The notes beneath the pieces are model-generated. The model was given only the letters and a program-made list of their open reading frames with translations. It was not told where the DNA came from and did no database searches. Below are positions 22,601-35,019 of a stretch of 64,000 bases of DNA, one piece after another. The stretch is from Rostrohypoxylon terebratum (lineage: Eukaryota; Ascomycota; Sordariomycetes; Xylariales; Hypoxylaceae), in NCBI GenBank assembly GCA_022497145.1, contig MU385920.1:62001-126000 (forward strand), given 5' to 3'. The translations under genes were made by a program, and so were the position numbers. Position 1 is the stretch's first letter. Each line of letters starts with the position of its first letter.

Positions 22601-25600
22601 CTAATCTCGCTTCCCAGCCTGTCCTTCCCGCACCGCTTGGAGGATGAGTTCCTTGGCCTTCTCGCAGCCCTCTTTGGAACCCTGTATTTCTATGGCTTCG
22701 TCCTTGGCTTGGTCACGTGGGACGTTGATCTTGCATCCGCTTTGCTTGCGGATCGAGTTGACCTTTGAACCACCCTGGCCGATGACGTGGCGGTAGGTAG
22801 ATGGGTCCGGTAGGATAAGGTAGCCGATAGTGTTATTTTTCTGGGCTTGCTCAAGAGCTGCTACGATCGCTTTCTTTGCCTTCTCTATGTTCTCCTGGCT
22901 GCCCTTTAGTACCCACGGAATATCGCCATCCTCCGAAGAGGCGGTATCGACAATCGTCCAGGAGTGGGCATCGCTTGTAGCCTCTGCGTCGTCAGTGATC
23001 AAGGGCAGGGCGCCAGTGTTGGCCCTTGTAGAAGAGGGCTTGGGCTTAGGTGGCACAGATTGGCCAGCATGGTCTACAGTGACTTTATGGTCGTTTCTAA
23101 GCCTGCGGAAGAACTGTCCGTTCTCCGAAATAGCATGGTGATACTTTCGCGGGACCTGTATTGTCTCGCCTTGCTGCTCTTTGATTAGGGATGAAATATG
23201 ATCCTTCGCCTTCTCAACATCGGCAGGCTGACCGACGAGCTTTACGCCAGTCAGGCCACTCCCCTGTCGCGGAATATCAATAGACACGTTGAATTGCGAT
23301 TCAAGCTGGCGTTTCGTCTCGCCCCCGCGCCCAATAAGCGATCGGTGCTTTTCGACGGGTACTTCCATGGATTCCGTGACTTGGCTCTCGCGCTCCAATA
23401 CTAGAGCTTTAATGCTATCGATGATCTTATCAACAACATCTTGCCGTCCCTCAATCTTGATAGCATTATCATCTGCATCCTGCTTGGGGAACTGAATAGT
23501 TCGAGCCTGAAGTCGTCTATCTTCGGGCCCACCAGCTTTGATGACGATATCACGAAGAGTTGAACCTGTATCGGGTTAGAGGAATAGCCTCAAATTTATA
23601 TTATGGAAGGGGAACATACCACCGGGACCAATGAGATTCTTGTGCCACTTCCTATCAATCTCGACGGTCTTTGTGACTGTTTCATCGAATACGGCTCGCT
23701 TTTCTTCGATGATCTTCTTAGCTGCTGCAACTTGCGCCTTAGTTCCCTTGATTTGAATTTCAACTGTGGCATCCTGAGATTCATTACGATCATTGGGGAT
23801 ATCAATCTTGGCTCCAGTGGTTTGACGAAGTTCATCCATACCAACACCACCAGAACCGATCAGAGATGGAAGTTGCTTTTGTTGAACAGATACGGTAGCA
23901 GTGAACGAATTATCCTTGAGATACTGGTAAAGGGAGTAGATCTCGTCGCGGGCCTCGTCTGCACCCTTCTTCGGGCCCCTGATTGTAACTTCATCAGGTC
24001 CTTGCTGTCTTCGAGGTTTTCCAGCTTCACTTGCGGCGTCTGCCACAGATTCATCGTCCTTGCCAGGCTTTGCAGTCTTGGGGAAGTTGATGTGAACCTT
24101 GTAACGATCCTGCAGGCGGTGAATCTGGCTGCCTTGTGCACCGATTAATTCTCGGTGGTATTTAGGTTCGATTTTTAAGGTGTGGGAGGTTTCGTCAGCC
24201 CATTGACGTGCAAGAGACAAAATATGGGTTTTTGCGCGGTCGGCCTTTGCTTTAGGTCCCTTTAATTCAACCTCTCCATTCTGGACTTGAATATCCACAT
24301 CGAACTTTTCGCGTAATTCGTTGATATGGCTGCCACCCTTCCCAATGAGATGGTTCGCGAATTTCTGGGGGAAGTCAAACTTCAGGATAAATCCACGCTC
24401 CTTTTCATCTTCCTTCTCTTGCTCGATGAAGTCTGAGGCTTTCTTTGCAAGCGACTTCACGCTAGAAGTGGGACCTCGCATCGTAACTGTGGTGCCTCTC
24501 ACACTGACTCTAACAGGAATATCACCGGCAGCACGAGTGGTTGCGTCCTGTTCCTTTTTGATGAATTTTCGAAGCTTGTCTTGGAATCTGAAGCAGTCAT
24601 TAGTAAGGTTTGTAAGTTTTATAATAGCGTGGAAGATCACATACTTGACTGGCACTTCTAGGGTCTCTGAGCTAATCTGCTCCTGCTTGCCGAGGAGGTC
24701 AAGAATATTCTTTCGAGCTTCGGCAAGACTCCGCCGGAATTGATCCAGCTCGGGGGCAGTAGGAACCTTCTGAGGGACCTGATAGGTTTGGCTAGGAGCA
24801 TCTGTACCCTCGTAGACGAGGAGAACAGGGAGATCACCTTCCGTTGTGTCTGGAACAATTAAATTGACACCGAAGTCGCTCTGAACCTTGGGCCTAATAT
24901 CATTCCTGAGATAAGCGTGGAAGAACGGATCAACCGCGAACGTTGTGAATCGGGAAGGTGGGTGACTGTTTATGATGGAGCTCATTTCTCTCTGTGCTTT
25001 GAGGGCGTTCTTGCCTTCTCTCGCATATAGTTCCCATGGGCTGACTATGCCCTCCGAAAAGGGCGTGTTGATATGGATCTGGTACAGCTTCTCTAGTCGC
25101 TCAATCTCTTTTCGCTGACGAAGGTAGCGAGAGATGTCTCGCGAATATGCAGGAGCTCCTCCAGGAGCATGACTATGGTGCTTCGCGACGTCAAACACAG
25201 AGGTGTGTACCTGCGTGGCAAGATCCATGGCCTTTTCCAGTCCAGCATTCACATCATCAGCTCTGCCGATCACTGTTACGGTGTCAACGCCCGGTGAGCT
25301 AGGCAAAACCACAACACAATTAGTATCGGCAAAGAAGTCCTCCGTAGGAATACCTCTATCACCGATAATGAATTGATGAGTGCCTTGACGGATCTCAACT
25401 TGATCTAAGAGCAGTTGGTTTTGAAGCTCCTGCACCTGGCGCTCAATAGCAGCTCGTGCTGCTTGGACTGCTGCTCGGTCGCCGGCAAGTTGGATGTAGT
25501 TATCGTTGGTCGGGGGTCCAAAGCTAGGCCGTTGCCCTGCCGCCGGTACCTGGGGGACCGACTGAGACCAGGGTTGGTGAGGAGGAATGCGGATTTGTAC

Positions 25601-26645
25601 GCCATGTTCAGCTTCCAAGGCTGAAGTAAGACTATTGTTTGGGCCGGCGATGAATGGATAGAACTCGGACGGGATGGACTTCAGCTTCGTGCTAAGATTT
25701 GCAGATCGTTCTCCCGCTATTTTATTGATGGCATCACGAGCCAAGGCAGCCGAAAGTGCGTTTCCTTCCACAAGAACGTCAATGGTAGCATCTTCGTCCT
25801 CATCCAAACTGGCATCATCAATTTTCGGCAATTGGATTCTGGCGCCGGATTTTTCTTGGATCGACTTGATGGTGGATCCTTGTTTACCAATCACATGTGC
25901 TCTTGCAGAAAGAGGAATCGGGACGGCAATGGACGTCTACAGGAAAGATGTTAGTGAAGCTACGAGACAAAAAAAAAATAAAAAAAAAAGCTCGGAGATT
26001 ACTCGCCTTGACCCCGATTTGTTGGACCAAGTCTCGGAGAGCCTGTTGCGCTTTGTCCTGTGGCCCGGTCGCCTCGAACTTGAAGTACCCACTAGGAGCC
26101 GGAGCCAACGAAACTTGAGCGCGTGACTTGCGGTTGATATCCTTGAGGATATCCTGGAGGGGACGCTTAAGCTGGGTACGAGGCAAAACGTGGCGTGCTT
26201 CCAAAAGAAATGTTTCAACGTTGCGGCCAGGAATCGACACAGGTGGGGGCACACCAGTAGGAGTAGAGACACCCGAAGCAGGAGTGGAAGTTCGAGGAGT
26301 ACCATTGGTTGACCACGATGTCCCGTTCGTCTTCCCGTTCGCACCACCCCAGATAGGAGAGATATTGGACTTGGAAGCAGCGGTCTTGGGGACACCAAGC
26401 TCGGGGAAGGCCTCATGCGACTGAGTATCGAGGGGACCTGATTCCTTCGCAGGCTGCTTTCCGGCTGCCTTGGCAGAGGGAGTTTGGTTCCAGGAAGGTT
26501 TTTCGGCGGAATCGGGAGCTGAAGGCGACTTCAACTCTTCATCGGGAACATCCTCAACAGTCACATGGTGGAGAGGGTTTTCAGCGTGTTTTTGAAGAAG
26601 TCTTGCGGCAGCAGAACCTTCAGCATTGTTGACCTCGGTTGCCAT
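22601..26645 (-). CDS. SCP160: Multi-KH-domain RNA-binding protein, Scp160/vigilin orthologue
   Basis: Binds ribosomes and mRNAs at the ER in yeast. Four exons: 26645-26007, 25936-24645, 24587-23620 and 23565-22601, giving 1,287 residues (yeast Scp160 is of similar size). Many KH GxxG loops are visible: VIGKQGSTIK, LIGKGGSHIN, LIGAQGSQIH, LIGSGGVGMD, LIGPGGSTLR (made by the last splice), LIGRGGETKR, VIGQGGSKVN, plus degenerate ones such as FIAGPNNSLT and AISENGQFFR, as in vigilins. The N-terminal 120 residues are disordered (Ser/Thr/Pro/Gly). Intron 1 appears to use a GC donor (AAG|GCGAGT, acceptor CTGTAG): only this join keeps the frame (GVK|TSIAVPIPLSARAHVIG). Intron 2 (24588-24644, 57 bases) is stop-free and a multiple of three, so its retention would insert 19 residues without breaking the frame. 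Confidence 0.92.
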
Positions 26646-29600
26646 TTCGAATGTAGACAGACGGTGAACGTATTCGATAAATCGGTGGAGTGGAGGTTTG
26701 GGATTGATGTTCGTAAGTTAACAGATATATATAGATTTTGAAGCTGATTACAAGTTTTGTTAGTTACAAGGTATAATTAATTAGATTACACAAGTTGACC
26801 GTTGGAAAAGATGGAAGATAAGATGGGTATATCTCACTAATCTATATATCTAAGACACCTGTGGAACTGAAGATTCGACGATGAAGAATGCTTCTAGAAA
26901 CAGGAATAGACACAGGGACAGGTTATGGCAAGGCCAATTGGAAGAATCACACGTTGAGAGTAATACCGAGACTGCAGACGACGAGAGAGATGACGGAGCT
27001 GTTCAAATAGAGAAACTAGAACATGATGCACGAGTAGTTTGTGTCGACCTGTTCTGTACGTATCTGGATAGGAAATAATACTAGGTAGCTAGCAGCTAGG
27101 AAAGGGGGGACGATTCGAAGTTGGGAAGATGGGAAGGAGTATATAAGTAGGTAGTTGAGTGGTTGAATAGTCGATTAATAGAGGGAATGCCGCCAGAGTA
27201 TATAAGAATCACGAAAGATTCGAATAATACTAGGTAGTAAAAAAAAGAGGCGGAATAGCAGAAGCTTTGCGAGTTAGGTGATGCTAACAACACGACGTAC
27301 TATGTAGGTAGTAAAGGGTAAAGGCGTAAAAGGGTGAGGTGGAAGTTTACTGGTCGAAAGTTCTTAGCCAACAATTCTAAAAATCGATTTTTATTGATCC
27401 GAAGCAAATGCCAGGTGGAAGTCCCTTCCGAGTTGAATACCATAGTAATACTGCATGTACGCCTGCATGCATGTACAATCACATTTAATTTTCTACTGTC
27501 AAGTACTTCGCTAAGGAAAAATAAACTAAAAAAAAACTGCCCAGGTGGTCAGCGAACTCAATGATAATCCCCGCTCTATAGCCCCACCATTAACCCACAC
27601 TTACCGTTCCTTCCTCCTTCCTCACCACAAACAAGGATAATTCAACCTTAGCCCCAATTTGTGGCGTTGGAGCTCGTGCCACCAATTCGATAGCTCCACG
27701 ATAGAATCTCGTAGACCCAAGCCACAACGCATCGAATCAACCAGATTGTTCCTTTTAGGGATCGGGAACCAACGACCTTAATAACCCACAGCTAATACTA
27801 CACTAGATAAAATGTGAGCCACCTGCCACCCTGACCACTAAACCAAGCTTCGCAATCTTCACATCCTCATACATATCCCAACTCGGGTATGTGTCCATTT
27901 TCTGCAATTAGATAATAGGCATGTTGCCGTATGTTTTACCTTCGAAGACAGCCTCTTTCTAGTCAGAAACACGCCCATCGTACATAAAAAAAAAAAAGAG
28001 GGAAGAAGATAAAAAGACGAAATCAGACACACATACACAGACACATCTCGATATGCGTTCGTATACCCGATATCGATCAAGTCTGAAAATTTGACTCGGG
28101 GACAGTTATTTACGAACAGGATATATGGTGAGCACACAGATATAACCATTGCTCTCCTCGAACGATCCTCCCGTTTGGGACTCGCATACCCTCTACGTGG
28201 GCACGCTGGCAACAACATCGATCGTAATATCAGCCCGGACAAGCTCCGTACGTTGGGCTAGTGGTAATCACCGAAATCCGGAAAATCAATGACCGGCGGA
28301 AAGGGATGTCGAGAGTGTCGGATGTTGTCAAGACAGCATGCTAGATAATTCCCCTGGATGAAGAGCTCATGAGTGGAGGATATTTCTTTAAGATAAGATC
28401 CCTGACACTATGACATACCCTCTGCCCCAACGCATCCAATGCATCCACGGATGTTTTAAATATAAAATAAGAACATTCGATTTTTCAAGATACCCGTTTT
28501 TGAATAAGCAATGTTTGGCATAGATTGATTGTCATGCATTCGATCGACGTGTGTTGATGTAGGTATCCTTAGCTTATCAACATCCTATCATTAAGAATCA
28601 CGAAGAGCCTAACATGCAACTTGCCGGTGTGCGTGCCTCGATCACTCTTAATACTCCAGTGCTTGATGACCATAGCACAGCTCACGGAAATTTCGGACTT
28701 GTAGTTAAGTCCACGTGGACATGGCGTAGTTGTGACTATGGAAACATCAGCATATCTGCACTCCTGCGTAGATATACGTTTCGTATTTCCTTGTAACATT
28801 GGATGAATTTACCTAGTAGTTTCCATCACCAAACAAATGGTATCGGGACGAGTCCCATCAGTCCCATCAGTCCCGCCGCGACAACCTCGGAAGTTTTAGG
28901 ATATCATAAAAAAGGTATGAAAGGAAACCACATTAACTCTGAAACAAAGATGTCCATGAAACATTTGGAATATTAGATAATTCGTCGAGTGAGGCTGAAA
29001 CCCTGCAAACTCTCCGGATATCGGGGAATAACTCTATCAAGTGAAGTGACGTGTCGTATCGTGTCGTGTCGTGACGGATAGAATCGTACATAGTATATTA
29101 GTAAATCTTGTTCTTTTACAACGGCACAACCCTTAAAACATGCAGGAGATGCTGATAATTAAACTCACTCCGGACGGCACTCGATCCACATGTGCGAACT
29201 ATCTTTCGACGATGATAGCTCAAGAGCCAATCAAACCCGACAATTCAAGATGGCGTGTTTAGTCGGAAGGACATGACTAGTGGTCAAGAGGCTCTGGATT
29301 GGGAGTGGAGACAGAACCTGGCAGCCCGGGCGTTAAACGTAACTATTGTTGTCAAGGATAGGTAGTAATAGGTGCTGGGCGAATATTATGTACATTGTAG
29401 GTATGTATCTTCCGACGAACCCTTTTACTATGAACGTTTCATCAGATTGAATCTCGTTCAATTTCCTAGGAGATCTAGTAAATATTTTAAGCTTAGTGAA
29501 ACGTGACCACCGGACTGTCGATTGGGTAAATGCAGATTCGTGGATTTGTAGATAATATGAAGAAGTTTGGGAACTTCCAAGATTCTTTCCACGCCCCTGA

Positions 29601-31690
29601 GTTCTTTGTTATTAGATGATAGGTAATAGGTAAAGCAGCTCATACATAACACAATGAATTCCTCTGACGATAATGAGAATTGCCACTGCGTAACGGACCC
29701 TAGAAGTTATCAGCACCATGCGAACTTTGAAGACCATGTGAGGCTCTCTCTAATAGTAGGTACGTAAATAGCAATCCGCGTGATGCTAGAGAATAGTTGA
29801 ACTTTAGCGGACGGACATTCCATCGTGGCGAGGTCCCAAGAAGCTCTAACGGGAGCTTTGACAGTAATAATAAATCACAGGAACAGCGAGAACCCTGAGC
29901 AGTGCGTAATAACCCTTGGAAGTTGGAACTACCCCACACGTAATTTGCACGTGTGTAACGCCGTCGAACTCATATCACGACAATGAAGAAAAAAAAAGTC
30001 GTTCTAGAATTGGATAGCCGGGACAAAACAAGAATCAACAAAGACAAATCCAGCAAGGGTTAACACGGGATTTTCAAACCAAGAACCACTTTGGCAGAGG
30101 TTATCGTTAGATCCCACGCACTATCCAGCCAAGCAAGTCCGGTCACCCTACCAGTCAATTAGCTGCAGCAGAAATCCGCATACGACAGCCAACCCCCTAG
30201 GACCTAGGCACACTACCTGCGTGCATGCATACATTGGGTGTAGATAGCAGTTCCATCAATTGATAGTTCGATATAGCCAGTAATAAAGTTACATCAGACT
30301 AGACCTTCTAGACTCTGGAGCATAAACATGCAATTAGACATTTGCAAATCATGTCCATGTTGCGAGTATCACCTTTTGCACCTTTTGCTCTCTTCGCAAC
30401 ATCCCAAGTCTCGAGCTCGTATCAATTATTCCTCGGTTTTCATGGATGTGACAATTGTGTTATCGAGGTGGATAAACAGTATAGAAACTGTGAAGAAAAT
30501 GTGTTCGCGAATCATCGTCGTCAATGGTGCGAAATTGGGCGAATGAGGGGCTATTGTCCAGCCACTATCTCCATACGCCACACTGTCCTCACTGTCCCCG
30601 CACGTTGTCGACAACAGTGAACCCACTGGGCACCTGGGGCGGATACTACTAGGTACATAAAATACTGCCTACTAGGTATGTAGTACTAGGTATGTACATA
30701 CTAGTAGTAGGTACTTAGGTACATAGCCACATGTATGAATTCAAGGCTGTCCATTGTAAAGAGGTACCTACCTACACTTTGTAGTATGTATAAGTACCGA
30801 TGTACCTCTAACACGATATGTACTTTCCCCCCTCCAATTGATTCATAGGGTACCTCATGATGATTGTAAAGAACGAACGACGAGTAATATATGATTGTAG
30901 AAGGCACAGCAAGCCTGCATTATCGTTTTCAACAATTGAACGAGAGCACTTGTATAGTGGAGGTCAAGTAGCGTGCTGCGTATAACGAGGCCGTTTCCTT
31001 TCCACCTTTTCTTATTTCCATCATCATTTTCTCTATAACACTACTACAAGCACCACCACTACAACCACTACTACTACTACTACTACTACTATTACCACCA
31101 CCACCGCTGCTACGTACGCACCCCCCCTCCTCCCATTTGGTCAATTAGTTCCGACCTTGCCCATTAATGGAATAAACCAACTTGGTTTCCCTGGGTCAGA
31201 AGTAGTAAACGAAGAGCAAATTGGCAGATTAATTGAAGGGTAGAATACCTAGAAGGGTACTGGGTGTACTGTGTGTACTGGATGTATAGGTAAGCGACGA
31301 ACGTCCCTATGATAATAACACCTTAACCAGACGAAGGGGGAAAATAGAAAAGAAGCATTCGTAATTAAAAGACGAGTTGTCGAAAGAATAAAAACAAAAC
31401 ACCCTAACCTTGCTGCACCCAAATACATCTTGAACACCCCTCACTTACCACTACCACCACTCCTCTGCCGTCTCATTCAAATCAAAGATCGGGTGTTTTC
31501 AGTTCTCGTCAGCCCGGCGGTTTCATCATTCGACCCATTCATTCTGATTTTTTAATTGTCACTAAAAAAAAAAAAAGCACCGCTACCCCCCCTCTCCAAA
31601 AAAAAATAATAATAAGCAAGAACTAAAAACTCTGTTTTTTTCCTTTAACCCCCAAGTACCGACGGGATTGTACCTACCTTAAAGGTAGAA
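26646..31690. other. 5-kb gene-free region between SCP160 and STE20
   Basis: Divergent promoters lie at both ends. The middle has only short open frames, low codon structure, AT-rich patches and scattered short tandem repeats (agtcccatc at 28851-28874; GTCGT-type at 29050-29075; TAGGTA motifs at 30640-30790; CTA at 31066-31092). No protein, tRNA or rRNA was recognised. From about 31440 to 31690 poly-A and pyrimidine runs suggest the STE20 5' leader. Lineage-specific genes or noncoding RNAs could be missed. Confidence 0.5.
31066..31092. repeat. (CTA)n trinucleotide repeat
   Basis: Nine consecutive CTA-type units, followed by ACCACCACCACC. Confidence 0.8.
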
Positions 31691-34600
31691 ATGGACAGCC
31701 ACAGTGCTAACCCAAATGTTAATCTGCAGCAACAGCAACAACAAGAGCAACACCAACGCCGTAACAGACTGACTAAGAAACCTCCATCTCTCAATCACCA
31801 CCATAGCCATAGTCACAGTCGAGGTCATAGTTTCTCACTCACCGCTGATGGTCGCTTTGACGCCCAATCCCTTCAGAGCAAACGGAGCTCCACGAGTCTG
31901 AGGCGGGCTCCAAGCGCTCCCCACAGAACTCCCGCTGCCGCTGCCGCTGCCGCTGCCGCTGCCGCTGGTAGTGGTTTTGGTATTGGCAGTTTTGGTCCTG
32001 GTTCAGGTTCAGGTTCAGGTTCAGGTTCAGGTTCTGCTGGTATTGACGTTGGTACAGCCACTACCGCATCCGCTCCCATTAACACAAATTACAACACCAT
32101 TAACAAAACCACCACCACCCATACTCATACCATTACCACAACGCCTAACGTCCCAAATCCACTTAACGTAGGCATTGGCATTAACAACCTTCACAACGCG
32201 TCAAACTCCTCCGCACCATTACCATCACAATCACCCCGTCATCTACCGTCCGCCTCTACTAACAATAATTACAACCATCTCAATCTCAATCTCAATCACA
32301 ATAATTACGACAACGATTACACCACCCACTCTTCGCCAATACTCTCTCCCCGTCAATTTTTACCCTCCACAATTTCGACTCCTCACCACCTAGCCTCCTC
32401 GTCGTCGCCCGCACATTCCCCCTCCAGTAACATATTCCCCGTCGCTTCTGCTGACGGACCCCGAATCGGGTCTGGAGCCGGTAAAGGAACAGGCGTAGGC
32501 ACAGGTATTGGGAAATCGAAACCACGAGATCAGCTTTTATCTGATCCTCATACTTTTTCACCCCTCTCTCTATCGTCGCAGACACCTGAAGAGTTCATCG
32601 GTGCGCCCTTTGACAGCAACTTTATCCTAAACCACTTTGAAGCTACCAAGTCGCCGACATACCAGCATTCCTCCACCCATCCTCATACTCCTACCCACAA
32701 CCCTAATCGTCCCGCACCACCCCCACCATCGGATTCGAGTCCCGACTTACGTGTGATGAGTCCTCCTCTACGACAATCCGCCAGCTTTTCCGCCCTTGAC
32801 GCCGTCAACATGTCGGAAAAGTCTCATGGCGCGCGCGTCAACGAGAGCCAAGTCGTTCCACCCAAGCGATACTCGGACGAGGGCAAAGAATTGAAAGGCC
32901 CTGGTGTACTGAGAAAGAAGTCGGGCTTTTCGGGTTTGATGAGCACATTGGTGGGGTCGCAGAAGAAACCTATTATATCCGCACCCGAGAATCCCGTTCA
33001 TGTCACCCACGTCGGCTATGATAGTTCCACTGGCCAATTCACGGTTAGTCTCGCTCAAGCTAGCTTTGTCGTCGAGCTAAACTTGGATTGTTACTGACTA
33101 CATTCGCAGGGTTTACCGAAAGAATGGCAACGCCTAATCAACGAGAGTGGTATTCCAGAGAATGCCCGAAGGGAGAATCCACAGATGATCGCCGATATCG
33201 TCACTTTCTACAAGGAGACCACTGAGAAGCCACACGAGGATCAAGTGTTGGAGAAATTCCATGATGTGCGAGCGCAGGAGCTTCGCGCCCCCTCTGGTGG
33301 AATGGCAACATCCCCCGGCATGTATGCAAACTATGCGGGTATGTCACCTATGATTAGTCCACCAGCAAGTCCGAGATTTCCAATCGTGAATAATGAAGGC
33401 ACCTTCGAGAACCCCCGAGCCCCTCCACCCGTACCTGTCCCTGGGAAGAGTCCAGCACTACACTCCCTCAAGGATCATCCCAACTTGCAGCCCAGTCGAC
33501 CTGCACCGAAGCCCCCTGTTTCCTTGCAGACGCGAACTGCACAGCAATCACCATATGCTACCAAGGACTCGGGTATTGGCATGGCGCAAGCAGGTGAGGA
33601 CCTTCACTCGCCTCTTACCCACACTCCGTCCCTGAAGGACAATGTTCCTATGCTCCCCGAAGAGCACCGATCGAGATCGAATTCGCGAGCAAATGGTACC
33701 CAACCACACACCCCAGCCGGCCAATTGCCTACTCCGCAAACGTCGTATCAGCAGCAATTGATGCAACATCAACAGGAGCAGGCGATGGCCCAAGCTCAAG
33801 CTGCCATGAAGGGCCAGCTAGGTAGATCTGCAAGCACTAAGCAACCACCGACCCAGACAATGCCCCCGAGCTCGCAGCACCCCATCAATCGTACCCCGGA
33901 AGCCAATGGGGCCGCTAACGCAGGCCATCCCGCACGTGTCGGACCGCCGGCGCAGCAATCACGTCCTCGTCAGAGGCCGCGACAGAGTAGTAGCATTGAC
34001 GTGGCAGCAGCTTTGAAACGTATCTGCTCTGAAGGCGATCCCCGCGAGCTCTATCGTGGCTTCACTAAGATCGGGCAAGGCGCGTCTGGAGGTGTATACA
34101 CCGGCCATGAGCGAGGAACAAACCGACTAGTAGCTATCAAACAGATGAACCTTGAACAACAACCTAAGAAGGATCTGATTATCAACGAGATTTTAGTTAT
34201 GAAGGAGAGCTCCCACCCGAACATCGTCAACTTCATAGACAGTTACCTATGCGGTGGCGAATTGTGGGTTATCATGGAATACATGGAGGGCGGTAGTTTA
34301 ACTGACGTGGTGACTTTTAACATTATGACTGAGGGGCAGATAGCCTCTGTCTGCAGAGAAACCTTGAAAGGTTTACAACATTTGCATTCCAAAGGTGTTA
34401 TTCACAGAGACATCAAGTCCGACAATATCCTACTGTCGTTGGATGGTAATATCAAGCTCAGTAAGTTATATCGCCCCCTCAAATTTCTCTGTCAAAACCA
34501 TAACCTAATCATTCTCTTCAGCCGATTTCGGGTTCTGTGCACAGATCAACGAGGCGCATAACAAGCGCACTACGATGGTTGGGACCCCGTATTGGATGGC

Positions 34601-35019
34601 ACCAGAGGTCGTGACGAGAAAAGAGTACGGTCGAAAAGTCGACATTTGGTCTCTAGGTATCATGGCGATCGAGATGATCGAGGGCGAGCCACCTTATCTT
34701 ACGGAATCACCTCTGCGCGCATTGTGGCTAATCGCTACTAATGGTACACCTCAAATCAAGGAGGAGCACAACTTGTCTCCATTATTCCGAGATTTCTTGT
34801 ACTTCGCCCTCAAGGTTGATCCGGAAAAACGTGCGAGTGCGCACGACTTACTTAGGGTATGTGCCGTTCTCTATTTAACTTTGAAATATGAGCATTCAGT
34901 GACTAAATTTATTATAGCACGACTTCATGAAGACTTGTGTTGACCTAGCGTCCTTATCCCCACTTGTCAAAGCTGCCAGAGAAGCCCGACTAGAAGAGAA
35001 GGCCAACAAAGGCCAATGA
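31691..35019 (+). CDS. STE20: PAK-family serine/threonine kinase Ste20
   Basis: A Cdc42 effector kinase upstream of MAP-kinase cascades, acting in polarity and filamentous growth. Exons 31691-33043, 33110-34460, 34522-34856 and 34918-35019 give 1,046 residues. The first 425 residues are low-complexity: poly-Gln, His-rich, a poly-Ala run, a Gly-Ser run encoded by a GGTTCA repeat, and Asn-rich stretches. The CRIB (p21-binding) motif begins near residue 429, ISAPENPVHVTHVGYDSSTG, and is spliced to LPKEW. The kinase spans about 766-1015: GQGASGGVYTG, VAIKQMN, HRDIKSDNILL, DFGFCAQI (spliced, DFG intact) and GTPYWMAPEV. With no PH domain before the CRIB it fits Ste20 rather than Cla4. PPPP/PxxP motifs may bind SH3 proteins such as Bem1 (inference). 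Confidence 0.93.
31934..32036 (+). repeat. Coding microsatellites (poly-Ala GCTGCC and Gly-Ser GGTTCA) in STE20
   Basis: GCTGCC-type hexamers (about 31934-31970) encode a run of 14 Ala; shortly after, five GGTTCA-type hexamers (about 32001-32035) encode alternating Gly-Ser. Both lie in the disordered N-terminus, so length changes would be tolerated. Confidence 0.8.

Noticed and set aside
30342..30620. 92-codon plus-strand frame in the SCP160-STE20 gap
   Set aside because: Overlapped by two other frames of similar length on both strands; no motif or hydrophobic pattern to favour any of them.
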